Below, in pieces: positions 7,079-14,808 of a DNA stretch of 64,000 nt. The first letter of the stretch is position 1. Each line of letters opens with the position of its first letter. Location of the stretch: the NCBI RefSeq assembly GCF_015350905.1, contig NZ_JADKRZ010000006.1:1-64000 (forward strand), in the 5' to 3' direction. Below the pieces are notes generated by a model. The model saw only the letters and a program-made list of their open reading frames with translations, was not told the DNA's origin and made no database searches. The translations under genes and the position numbers were made by a program. Origin of the DNA: Curtobacterium sp. VKM Ac-2865 (GTDB lineage Bacteria > Actinomycetota > Actinomycetes > Actinomycetales > Microbacteriaceae).

Positions 7079-8839
7079 ATGAGCTCCGAAACGAACAGCA
7101 CCACCGAACCCATCGACGAGGGGCCCGTGGTGACGTTCGCCGACCTGGGGCTCAGCGAGCCCGTCCTCAAGGCCGTCAAGGACATCGGGTACGAGACCCC
7201 GTCCGCGATCCAGGCCGCCACCATCCCGACCCTGCTCGCCGGGCGTGACGTCGTCGGTCTCGCGCAGACCGGCACCGGCAAGACGGCCGCGTTCGCGCTG
7301 CCCGTCCTGTCCCGCATGGACGCCGGCAGCAAGCTGCCCCAGGCGCTCGTGCTGTCGCCGACCCGTGAGCTCGCGCTCCAGGTGTGCGAGGCCTTCGAGC
7401 AGTACGCGTCCCACATGAAGGGCGTCCACGTGCTGCCCGTCTACGGCGGCCAGGCCTACGGCGTCCAGCTGTCGGCACTGCGCCGTGGCGTGGACGTCGT
7501 CGTCGGCACGCCCGGCCGCATCATGGACCACATCGCGAAGGGCACGCTCGACCTGTCCGAGCTGAAGTACCTGGTGCTCGACGAGGCCGACGAGATGCTC
7601 AAGATGGGCTTCGCCGAGGACGTCGAGACGATCCTCGCCGAGACCCCGGACACCAAGCAGGTCGCCCTGTTCTCCGCGACCATGCCCGCGCAGATCCGTC
7701 GCATCTCGAAGCAGTACCTCAACGACCCGGCCGAGATCACCGTCAAGGCCAAGACGACCACGTCGGCGAACACCTCGCAGCGCTACCTCATCGTGTCGTA
7801 CGCGCAGAAGGTCGACGCGCTCACCCGCATCCTCGAGGTCGAGGACTTCGAGGGCCTGATCATCTTCGTCCGCACCAAGAGCGAGACCGAGACCCTGGCC
7901 GAGAAGCTCCGTGCCCGCGGGTACGCCGCCGCCGCCATCAGCGGTGACGTCGCCCAGGCGCAGCGCGAGCGCACCGTGAACCAGCTCAAGTCGGGCAAGC
8001 TCGACATCCTGGTGGCCACCGACGTCGCAGCCCGTGGCCTCGACGTCGACCGCATCACGCACGTGGTGAACTTCGACATCCCGGTCGACACCGAGTCCTA
8101 CGTCCACCGCATCGGCCGCACGGGCCGCGCCGGCCGCAGCGGTGCCGCGATCAGCTTCGTCACCCCGCGCGAGCGCCGCCTGCTCACCGCGATCGAGAAG
8201 GCCACCCGCCAGCCGCTCACCGAGATGACGCTGCCCTCGGTCGAGGACGTCAACGTCACCCGCCTGACCCGCTTCGACGACGCGATCACCGCGGCACTCG
8301 ACCAGCGTGGCCGGGTCGAGGCCTTCCGCGACATCATCGCCCACTACGTCGAGCACCACGACGTCCCCGAGGCCGACGTGGCCGCAGCGCTCGCCGTGGT
8401 CGCCCAGGGCGAGACCCCGCTGCTCCTCGACCCGGCCGAGGACGCCCTCCGCCGCCAGGTCGAGCGCGACCAGCGCAAGAGCCGCGACGAGCGCCCTGCC
8501 CGCGATGCCGATGCCGGCGGCGACCGTCGTCGTCGCTCGGTCCCGATGACGCCGTACCGCATCGAGGTCGGTCGTCGGCACCGCGTCGAGCCGCGCCAGA
8601 TCGTCGGCGCCCTGGCGAACGAGGGCGGCCTGCGCCGCGACGACTTCGGCGCGATCCGCATCCAGCCGGACTTCTCCATCGTCGAGCTGCCGTCGGACAT
8701 GCCCGGTGACGTGATCGAGCGCCTCCGCGACACCCGCATCAGCGGTCGGCTCATCGAGATCCAGCCCGACCGCCGCGGCGGCGGCTCGCGTCGCCCCCGC
8801 GACGACGACGACCGTCCGGCGCGCACCTCGCGCTACTGA
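7079..8839 (+). CDS. deaD: DEAD-box ATP-dependent RNA helicase
   Basis: A 586-residue cytoplasmic RNA helicase. All motifs are present: Q motif (GYETPSAIQAATIP), Walker A AQTGTGKTA (about 61-69), PTRELA, TPGR, DEAD (about 168-171), SAT, ARGLDVDRITHVVNFD and HRIGRTGRAG. The C-terminus holds a DbpA-type RNA-binding domain (about 485-560: RIEVGRRHRVEPRQIVGALANEGGL ... DFSIVELP) and a basic Arg-rich tail. This architecture matches DeaD/CsdA, which remodels ribosomal and mRNA structure, notably in the cold. It starts at ATG 7079 with little leader. It ends at a 20-bp-stem hairpin. Confidence 0.93.
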   Translation: MSSETNSTTEPIDEGPVVTFADLGLSEPVLKAVKDIGYETPSAIQAATIPTLLAGRDVVGLAQTGTGKTAAFALPVLSRMDAGSKLPQALVLSPTRELALQVCEAFEQYASHMKGVHVLPVYGGQAYGVQLSALRRGVDVVVGTPGRIMDHIAKGTLDLSELKYLVLDEADEMLKMGFAEDVETILAETPDTKQVALFSATMPAQIRRISKQYLNDPAEITVKAKTTTSANTSQRYLIVSYAQKVDALTRILEVEDFEGLIIFVRTKSETETLAEKLRARGYAAAAISGDVAQAQRERTVNQLKSGKLDILVATDVAARGLDVDRITHVVNFDIPVDTESYVHRIGRTGRAGRSGAAISFVTPRERRLLTAIEKATRQPLTEMTLPSVEDVNVTRLTRFDDAITAALDQRGRVEAFRDIIAHYVEHHDVPEADVAAALAVVAQGETPLLLDPAEDALRRQVERDQRKSRDERPARDADAGGDRRRRSVPMTPYRIEVGRRHRVEPRQIVGALANEGGLRRDDFGAIRIQPDFSIVELPSDMPGDVIERLRDTRISGRLIEIQPDRRGGGSRRPRDDDDRPARTSRY

Positions 8840-8871
8840 CTCGGCGCACGTCGCTGACGTGCTGCGCTCCT

Positions 8872-8912
8872 GACAGGAGGCTCCCCACCGGTCCGGTGGG
8901 GAGCCTCCTGTC
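8872..8912. terminator. Perfect 41-bp palindromic terminator
   Basis: Twenty-base arms around one central base follow the helicase gene. The core AGGAGGC/GCCTCCT belongs to the same recurrent family as the hairpins at 20655 and 25355. Confidence 0.8.
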
Positions 8913-8951
8913 CGTCTGTGGGCCCTGTCCGTCCGTCTGTGGGCCCTGTCC
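8910..8951. repeat. 21-bp direct repeat pair
   Basis: Two abutting identical 21-bp units beginning GTCCGTCTGTGGGCCC. The first unit overlaps the foot of the preceding hairpin. The CCGTCTGTGG core is also found in the hairpin at 4709-4774. Confidence 0.85.
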
Positions 8952-9062
8952 GTTGCGGAACTCCGCACGGTGGACCGCACATCGGCCGCCGGCCGTCCCA
9001 CGGGCACCCCGGCGGTGCTTCCATGTCCCCGGGACGCGACGGGAAGTCGCGTGGACAGGGGA

Positions 9063-10397
9063 ATGATCGTGTTCAAGACAGTGCTCACCGTCGCGGCAGC
9101 AGCCGCGCTCGTCGTCACCGGGGCGCTCCCGGCGACGGCCGCACCGGCAGCGAAGCCAGGTGCGCCGACCTCGGTGCGGGTCGTCGGCGCCGCCGACCAG
9201 GCAACCGTCCAGTGGGCGCTGCCGAAGAGCGGTGGCAAGGTCGTCGGCTGGACCGTCGCCGTCACCCCCGTCGACGAGCAGCCCGACAACGGTGTCGACC
9301 GGCTCGGCGCATCGGCGCGCTGGGACCGCTTCGGCGCCCTGCACGCCGGGACGACCTACACGTTCGCCGTCCGCGCCGTCGGTGCGAAGGCCGCGACGGG
9401 GCCGGCCGTGAAGGTCCGGTACACGGCGACCGGGACACCCGCGGAGACCGAGTCGCAGTCCCTCTTCGCGCTCGACGCCACCGGTGCCGTCGTGCGCTTC
9501 GGCACGGACGGGTCCACGGCGGCCACCACCGTCGCGGCGAAGGGCGCCGGCTACACGGCCGACGACCGCGGCGACGTGTTCGTGCCGTCGGCCGACCTGA
9601 CCTCGATCGTGATGTACCCGGCCGGTGGCCGCGCACCCCAGACGATCGCGACGGGGCTGCACCTGACCGCCGACCTCCGTTCGGACGTCGCGGGCAACCT
9701 GTACTGGCAGGACTCGGTCTCCGGCGCCGTCAAGGAGCTGCCGGTCACCGGTGGCACCCCGGTGACGGTCCTGCCGAGCACCGGCATCACGTGGGCGGTC
9801 GGCCGCGACGGCACCGTGTCGGCGTGGACCGGTGACACCTCGAGGGCCTCCGTCACCAGCCGCACCCCGGCGGGGACGACCACCACCCGCACCCTCAGCT
9901 ACGGCGCGACCGGGACCTTCGGCTACGTCCGCACCATGATCGCCGACGGGCGCGGTGGGCTCTACGTGAACTGGCTCTCGCCGGGTGCTGCCGGGGCCTA
10001 CATCTGGCAGGCGCTGCCGGCCGGTGCGACCACCTGGACCGTGGCCGAGCCCAGGCTCGCGTTCGAGTACGGCGCCACCAACTCCGCCGGCTTCCGCCTG
10101 GCGCAGTCGGCCGGGTGGTGCCCGACGCCGTCCGAGTACACGCCGACCGGCTGTGGCGTGGACCGCTCGATCACCACGACCGTCGTCCGCGCCGCTGACG
10201 GCACCACGACCACCGTGCCGGTGAGCGGCGTCACCGCCGGCAAGCGCGGCGCCAACGTCGGTGCTGCGGACGAGGCCGGCGACGTGTTCCTCGACGTAGA
10301 CAGTGGCGCGACGCCGGGCCTCTGGCGGCTGCCGGCCGCCGGTGGCGCTGCCCAGCAGCTCTCCGGCGCGCAGTTCAGCCGCCTGCTCGTCATCTGA
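9063..10397 (+). CDS. Secreted Fn3/beta-propeller-like protein
   Basis: A 444-residue exported protein. Residues 1-27 form a Sec signal peptide (MIVFKTVLTVAAAAALVVTG then ATA cleavage region). Residues about 30-125 are a fibronectin type III domain (PGAPTSVRVVGAADQATVQWALP ... GTTYTFAVRAVGA). The rest is a series of short beta blades (for example DDRGDVFVPSADLTSIVMYPAGG and DVAGNLYWQDSVSGAVKELPVTGG) that resemble NHL/Vgb-type propellers. Two cysteines (near WCPTP and GCGVD) could form a disulphide. The function is unknown; extracellular binding is likely. ATG 9063 follows an AGGGGA ribosome site. Confidence 0.75.
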   Translation: MIVFKTVLTVAAAAALVVTGALPATAAPAAKPGAPTSVRVVGAADQATVQWALPKSGGKVVGWTVAVTPVDEQPDNGVDRLGASARWDRFGALHAGTTYTFAVRAVGAKAATGPAVKVRYTATGTPAETESQSLFALDATGAVVRFGTDGSTAATTVAAKGAGYTADDRGDVFVPSADLTSIVMYPAGGRAPQTIATGLHLTADLRSDVAGNLYWQDSVSGAVKELPVTGGTPVTVLPSTGITWAVGRDGTVSAWTGDTSRASVTSRTPAGTTTTRTLSYGATGTFGYVRTMIADGRGGLYVNWLSPGAAGAYIWQALPAGATTWTVAEPRLAFEYGATNSAGFRLAQSAGWCPTPSEYTPTGCGVDRSITTTVVRAADGTTTTVPVSGVTAGKRGANVGAADEAGDVFLDVDSGATPGLWRLPAAGGAAQQLSGAQFSRLLVI

Positions 10398-10420
10398 CCC
10401 GGGCGACACCAGCACACACA

Positions 10421-10454
10421 GGAGGGCCCAGCACCGCGGTGCTGGGCCCTCCTC
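10421..10454. terminator. Perfect 34-bp palindromic terminator
   Basis: Arms of 17 bases (AGGAGGGCCCAGCACCG and its complement) with no spacer, between the convergent Fn3 protein and epimerase genes. It is a strong candidate for a bidirectional terminator. Confidence 0.8.
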
Positions 10455-10478
10455 GCGTGGTGCCGGTGACCCGTGCGG

Positions 10479-11405
10479 TCAGGCCACGCCGACGAGTGTC
10501 CGCCGACAGACCTCGGCCCACGGCGTCGGCTCGATGCCGAAGTGCGCGCGGGCCGCGGCGTCGTCGAGCACGTAGGGAGCCGTCCACTGGTACTGCAGCG
10601 GCACCATCTCCCGCAGCAGCGGTGACACGACGCCGAGCGCGCGGATCGCGGGCACGGACAGGCCGCGGACCCGCACCGGGGGCCTGCCCGCCGCGGCCAG
10701 CACGTCCGTCAGGGCCTGCGCCTGCGACACCGGCGGGTTCGACGGCACGTTCCAGGTCCGGCCGTGCGCCGAGGGGTCGTCCGCCGCCGCTACGAGGGTC
10801 CGCGCGACGTCGAGCACGTCCGTGAAGGTGTGCGGCAGGTCGGTCCGGCCGATCATCCAGGCGCCCTTCCCCCGGAGCGCCCCGGGCAGCACGCGGGTGA
10901 CGTGGGCGTTGTCCCCGGTGCCGGTGCCCATGTAGTCCGACGCGCGCACCTCGACGGCCCGGAGTCGACCCGCGCGGTGGGCGTCGAGCGCGTCCTGCCA
11001 GAGCCGGGCCCGGAGGAGTCCCTTGGCATCGGTCGCCGCGTCCGGCAGAGCCTCGTGCATCGGGCCGTCGACCGGGCCGTACGGGTACAGGTTGCCGGTG
11101 ATCGCGTACACCGCGCCGGTCCGCTCGGCCGCGGTGAGCAGGGCGGCCGCGAGCGGGGGCCACAGTGCCTCCCACTGCGTGTAGTCGCCGGGGTTGGCGC
11201 AGTTGTGCAGGACGGCCGTGCCCTCGGTGGCCCGGGTGAGCGCGTCGGCGTCCGAGGCGTCGAGGGCGACGTGCGCCGCGCCTCCGACCCCGGTGTCACG
11301 ACCGGAGCGCGTGGCGACCGTGACGCGGTCGCCACGCTCGACGAGCAGGGCCGCGACGTGACGGCCGACGGGTCCGGCGCCGACGACCAGGTGGTGCTGC
11401 GACAT
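10479..11405 (-). CDS. NAD-dependent epimerase/dehydratase family protein
   Basis: A 308-residue Rossmann-fold protein of the extended SDR/NAD-epimerase type. The nucleotide-binding motif is at the very N-terminus (HHLVVGAGPVGRHVAALLVERG, GxGxxG-like). NLYPYGPVDGPMHE holds the Tyr region, and RASDYMGTGTGDNAHVTRVLPG and FTDVLDVARTLVAA are typical late blocks. The substrate is unknown. ATG 11405 follows GAGGAGAGGA; a longer frame upstream is rejected. It is divergent from a TetR gene, with a 39-bp perfect palindrome directly upstream of its ribosome site, so it is very likely repressed by that TetR protein. Confidence 0.82.
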   Translation of the reverse strand: MSQHHLVVGAGPVGRHVAALLVERGDRVTVATRSGRDTGVGGAAHVALDASDADALTRATEGTAVLHNCANPGDYTQWEALWPPLAAALLTAAERTGAVYAITGNLYPYGPVDGPMHEALPDAATDAKGLLRARLWQDALDAHRAGRLRAVEVRASDYMGTGTGDNAHVTRVLPGALRGKGAWMIGRTDLPHTFTDVLDVARTLVAAADDPSAHGRTWNVPSNPPVSQAQALTDVLAAAGRPPVRVRGLSVPAIRALGVVSPLLREMVPLQYQWTAPYVLDDAAARAHFGIEPTPWAEVCRRTLVGVA

Positions 11406-11416
11406 GGGGGTCCTCT

Positions 11417-11455
11417 CCTCAGCGAAGCGAGAGCAGTGCTCTCGCTTCGCTGAGG
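11417..11455. promoter_or_regulatory. 39-bp perfect palindrome, TetR operator
   Basis: Nineteen-base arms around one central G; the core is CGAGAGCAGTGCTCTCG. It lies 12 bases upstream of the epimerase start and within the divergent region of the TetR gene. A second, shorter copy of the core is at 11481-11493, which supports an operator rather than a terminator. Confidence 0.75.
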
Positions 11456-11480
11456 ATCGCATGCGGTGGAGCACTGCGCA

Positions 11481-11493
11481 AGAGCAGTGCTCT
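11481..11493. promoter_or_regulatory. Second TetR operator core
   Basis: AGAGCAGTGCTCT repeats the centre of the 39-bp palindrome, 51 bases from its centre. It lies close to the expected promoter of the TetR gene, giving a plausible autoregulatory site. Confidence 0.6.
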
Positions 11494-11531
11494 CGTTTGT
11501 GGGCACCGCTCTCGCGTGCGAGGGTTGACGG

Positions 11532-12272
11532 ATGGTCGAGACGGCACGCGCACTGGCCCGACAGGCGCTCCGCTCCCGGATCCTCGACGCGGCCCGCGCG
11601 CGTCTGACCGAGGAGGGTCCCGCGCAGCTGAGCCTCCGGGCGGTGGCCCGCGACGTCGGCATGGTCTCGTCCGCGGTCTACCGGTACTTCCCGAGCCGCG
11701 ACGACCTGCTCACCGCGCTGCTCGTGCAGGACTACGACGAGCTCGGGGACGCCGTCGAGCGGGCGGACGGCGGACACGAGCGCACGGACGTCGGTGGCCG
11801 GTGGATCGCCGCGTGCCGTGCCGTCCGCACCTGGTCGCTCGCGCACCCGGGGGACTTCGCGCTGCTCTACGGCAGTCCGGTGCCCGGGTACGCGGCACCG
11901 CAGGAGACGGTCGAACCGGCGACCCGGGTCACGCAGGTGCTGGTCCGGATCGCGGTCGACGCCATGGCCGACCGTCCCGTCCCGCCGTCCCCGGTGTCCC
12001 CGGCGCCCGCTGCGGTCGGCGGCGTCGTGGCGCCGGCGCTCGCGTACGTCCGGTCACGCGGGATCACGGACGACGCCCCGGCCGAGGCCGTCATGCGGAC
12101 GATCATGGCGTGGACGACGCTGTTCGGCGCGGTGTCCTTCGAGCTGTTCGGCCACACCGTCGGAGTCGTCGCCGACCATGCCGAGTACTTCGACCGGCTG
12201 GTCGAACGGTTGGCAGCGGACATCGGCTTCTCCGCGATCGGGGGCGTGACAACGGCGCCTCCCCTGAGGTAG
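11532..12272 (+). CDS. TetR regulator with WHG-type C-domain
   Basis: A 246-residue TetR-family repressor. The HTH is at about residues 15-65 (RILDAARARLTEEGPAQLSLRAVARDVGMVSSAVYRYFPSRDDLLTALL) with the canonical YRYFPSRDDLL. The C-terminal part (WIAACRAVRTWSLAHPGDFALLYGSPVPGYAAP) matches the TetR_C_33/WHG group. It is divergent from the NAD-epimerase gene, and two palindromes with the same core lie between them. The ligand is unknown. Confidence 0.88.
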   Translation: MVETARALARQALRSRILDAARARLTEEGPAQLSLRAVARDVGMVSSAVYRYFPSRDDLLTALLVQDYDELGDAVERADGGHERTDVGGRWIAACRAVRTWSLAHPGDFALLYGSPVPGYAAPQETVEPATRVTQVLVRIAVDAMADRPVPPSPVSPAPAAVGGVVAPALAYVRSRGITDDAPAEAVMRTIMAWTTLFGAVSFELFGHTVGVVADHAEYFDRLVERLAADIGFSAIGGVTTAPPLR

Positions 12273-12385
12273 ACAGGTCCGGACACCCGAGCCGAGACCC
12301 GACGGCGAGGAACCAACCACCCCGCGCGATCAGGAGCAACGGTGCAGCGGAGCATGACGTACGTCGTCGGATCGGCAGCCAGAGG

Positions 12386-14410
12386 GTGACCGCGCTCGAC
12401 GTCAGCAGGCAGGACCGCCGTCGACTCGGTGGCAACACCGGACGCCGACGGCTGGTGACGGTGCGGGTGGTCGCGCTCCTGGCCTCGCTGGCGGGCATCA
12501 ACTACGTCGGCTGGCGCTGGGCGGCGTCGGTGAACTGGCACTCGTGGTGGATCGCCGTGCCGCTGGTCCTCGCCGAGACGTACAGCGTGATCGACTCGCT
12601 GCTCTTCGCGTTCGGTGCGTGGAAGCTCCGCGAGCGGGGCGAACCACCGACCCTGCCGGCGACCGAGGTCACCGTGGACGTCTTCATCACGACCTACGAC
12701 GAACCCGTCGACCTGGTGATGCGCACCGCGCTGGCAGCGAAGGCCATCCGGTACCCGCACAGCACCTGGATCCTCGACGACGGCAACCGCGCCGACATGC
12801 GTGCCGCGGCGGAGCAGGCCGGGCTCGGTGTGGTCACCCGCGGGCAGGACTGGGTCGACCGCCCCCGGCACGCGAAGGCGGGCAACCTCAACAACGCCCT
12901 GCTGTCGACGCAGGGGGAGTTCCTGCTCGTCCTCGACGCCGACCAGGTGCCGGACCTGGCGATCCTCGACCGGACGCTCGGGTACTTCAAGGACCCGCGG
13001 ATCGCACTCGTGCAGACCCCGCAGTGGTTCGAGAACGTGCCGGACGCCGACCCGCTCGGCAGCCAGGCGCCGCTGTTCTACGGCCCCATCCAGCAGTCGA
13101 AGGACGGCTGGGACGCCGCGTTCTTCTGCGGGTCGAACGCGATCCTCCGGCGCGAGGCGCTGATGCAGCTCGGGATATCCCGGTACGTACAGGAGGTCGA
13201 GACCTCGGTGCGACGCACGCTGGTGACCTCGCGCCGGCTGCTCTCCCGTGCCCGGGAGGACGAGACCGACCCGCGCGTGCTCGGCGCCCTCGACGACGCC
13301 GCGACCGTGGTGGACCGCGCCCGCGACCAGATGGCCGCGGACGAGCCCCTCGGCGACGTCACGTACGACTTCCAGCGCGGCATCGACGCCATCGCGTTCC
13401 GGTTCGCCGCGGCCGACCTCGAGTCGGTGCGGAACGACCTGCAGGAACTCGCGGCGATGTCCACCGAGGCCGACACCTTCGCCGGCCTCGACGACGCGGC
13501 GCTCGACCTCCTCGGGCAGCGGAACGCCTCACCGGTCGCGGCCATCGAGGCGATCGCGGTCCTGGCCAGGGCCGTCGACGTGAACCGTGGCGACGAGGCC
13601 CAGCCGATCATGCCGCTGGCGACGATCTCCGTGACCGAGGACATGGCGACCGCGATGCGCCTGCACGGGCTCGGCTGGCGGTCGGCGTACCACGACGAGA
13701 TCCTGGCGAAGGGGCTGGCGCCCGAGGACCTGCCGACGATGCTCGTCCAGCGCCTCCGGTGGGCGCAGGGCACCATGCAGGTGTTCTTCCGCGAGAACCC
13801 CCTGGTGCAGAAGGGCCTGTCGTTCGGGCAGCGGCTCATGTACTTCTCGACCATGTGGAGCTACCTGTCCGGGTTCGCGGCCGTCGTGTACATCGCCGCG
13901 CCGGTGCTCTGCCTGTCGTTCGGCGTCGTCCCGGTGCAGGCCTACAGCGTCGACTTCTTCGCGCGGCTCATCCCGTTCCTGGTGCTCAACCAGCTGCTCT
14001 TCTGGGTGGTCGCCGCGGGCAGGCCGACCTGGCGCGGGCAGCAGTACTCGCTCGCGCTGTTCCCGGTGTGGATCGAGAGCGTGACCAGTGCCTTCGAGAA
14101 CGTGTTCCGCGGCAAGCCCCTCGGGTTCCGCGTGACCCCGAAGGTCCGCGACGACACCGAGTGGCAGCCCCGGTGGGACCTGGTCCGGCCGCAGTTGATC
14201 GCGATCGCGTCGCTCGTCGCCGCGCTGCTCATGATCGGCATCCGGTACCTCAGCGGGCAGGCGTCCGGGATCGCCCCCCTCGTCAACACCGCGTGGGTCG
14301 TCTTCGACCTCGTCATCTTCAGCATCGTCATCCGAGCGGTGCTGTACCGCGGACCAGCCCCCACCGGGCAGTCCAGCCACACCTCGAGCACCGCCGGAGG
14401 ACCCCTGTGA
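12386..14410 (+). CDS. BcsA-like GT2 polysaccharide synthase
   Basis: A 674-residue membrane glycosyltransferase of family GT2, cellulose-synthase-like. Two N-terminal membrane helices (about 24-48 and 53-78) precede the catalytic domain: DDGN (131), DADQ (184), TED (417) and QRLRW (455), the D,D,D,QxxRW set. Further helices lie at about 490-560 and 610-660. Between the DAD and TED motifs is an unusual ~145-residue helical insert (about 265-410), and no PilZ domain follows. It should polymerise a beta-linked polysaccharide and export it. GTG 12386 is the only sensible start before the first helix, but the ribosome site is poor. Its stop overlaps the next gene (GTGA). Confidence 0.85.
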   Translation: MTALDVSRQDRRRLGGNTGRRRLVTVRVVALLASLAGINYVGWRWAASVNWHSWWIAVPLVLAETYSVIDSLLFAFGAWKLRERGEPPTLPATEVTVDVFITTYDEPVDLVMRTALAAKAIRYPHSTWILDDGNRADMRAAAEQAGLGVVTRGQDWVDRPRHAKAGNLNNALLSTQGEFLLVLDADQVPDLAILDRTLGYFKDPRIALVQTPQWFENVPDADPLGSQAPLFYGPIQQSKDGWDAAFFCGSNAILRREALMQLGISRYVQEVETSVRRTLVTSRRLLSRAREDETDPRVLGALDDAATVVDRARDQMAADEPLGDVTYDFQRGIDAIAFRFAAADLESVRNDLQELAAMSTEADTFAGLDDAALDLLGQRNASPVAAIEAIAVLARAVDVNRGDEAQPIMPLATISVTEDMATAMRLHGLGWRSAYHDEILAKGLAPEDLPTMLVQRLRWAQGTMQVFFRENPLVQKGLSFGQRLMYFSTMWSYLSGFAAVVYIAAPVLCLSFGVVPVQAYSVDFFARLIPFLVLNQLLFWVVAAGRPTWRGQQYSLALFPVWIESVTSAFENVFRGKPLGFRVTPKVRDDTEWQPRWDLVRPQLIAIASLVAALLMIGIRYLSGQASGIAPLVNTAWVVFDLVIFSIVIRAVLYRGPAPTGQSSHTSSTAGGPL

Positions 14411-14808
14411 CCGCGTTCGACGTCCCCGCCGTCCCGACCAGCCTCGACACCGTGCAGGACCGCTTCGGCACCTGGTGGGAGAGCCTGGGCGTCGACGACG
14501 TCGCCCGCCGGTTCGCGCTCGAGACCGCGGTGGCGGAGATCGCGGCGAACATCGTCGAGCACACCGCGCGCCGCGACCAGCAGGAGGGGCGCCGGTACTC
14601 CGTGCAGCTCGAGGCCACGGACCAGGCCTTCACCGCGGTGCTCCGCGACAACGGGCTGCCCGTCGACATCGACCTCGCCGCGGTGACCATGGCGGACGTC
14701 GAGGCCGAGAGCGGCCGCGGCCTGGCGCTGGCGCTGGCCGCGCTCGACCGACTCGAGCACCGGCACGAGCACGGCCACAACGTCTGGACCCTGGTGTGCG
14801 AGCGGTGA
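14407..14808 (+). CDS. Anti-sigma-type HATPase (RsbW-like)
   Basis: A 133-residue single-domain GHKL ATPase of the HATPase_c_2/RsbW type. The N-box is ETAVAEIAANIVEHT (about 38-52), the G1 box is RDNGLPVD (about 79) and the G2 region is ESGRGLALALAALD (about 99-112). Such proteins are serine kinases that sequester a sigma factor or phosphorylate an antagonist. It overlaps both the synthase and the next gene by four bases (GTGA), so it is made in step with the polysaccharide machinery. No STAS partner or sigma factor is nearby. Its target is unknown. Confidence 0.82.
   Translation: MTAFDVPAVPTSLDTVQDRFGTWWESLGVDDVARRFALETAVAEIAANIVEHTARRDQQEGRRYSVQLEATDQAFTAVLRDNGLPVDIDLAAVTMADVEAESGRGLALALAALDRLEHRHEHGHNVWTLVCER

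Noticed and set aside
6818..9289. An 823-codon minus-strand open frame across the RNA helicase
   Set aside because: Antisense shadow of the helicase gene; its composition (Val/Asp/Gly/Leu repeats) mirrors the sense codons and shows no motif.
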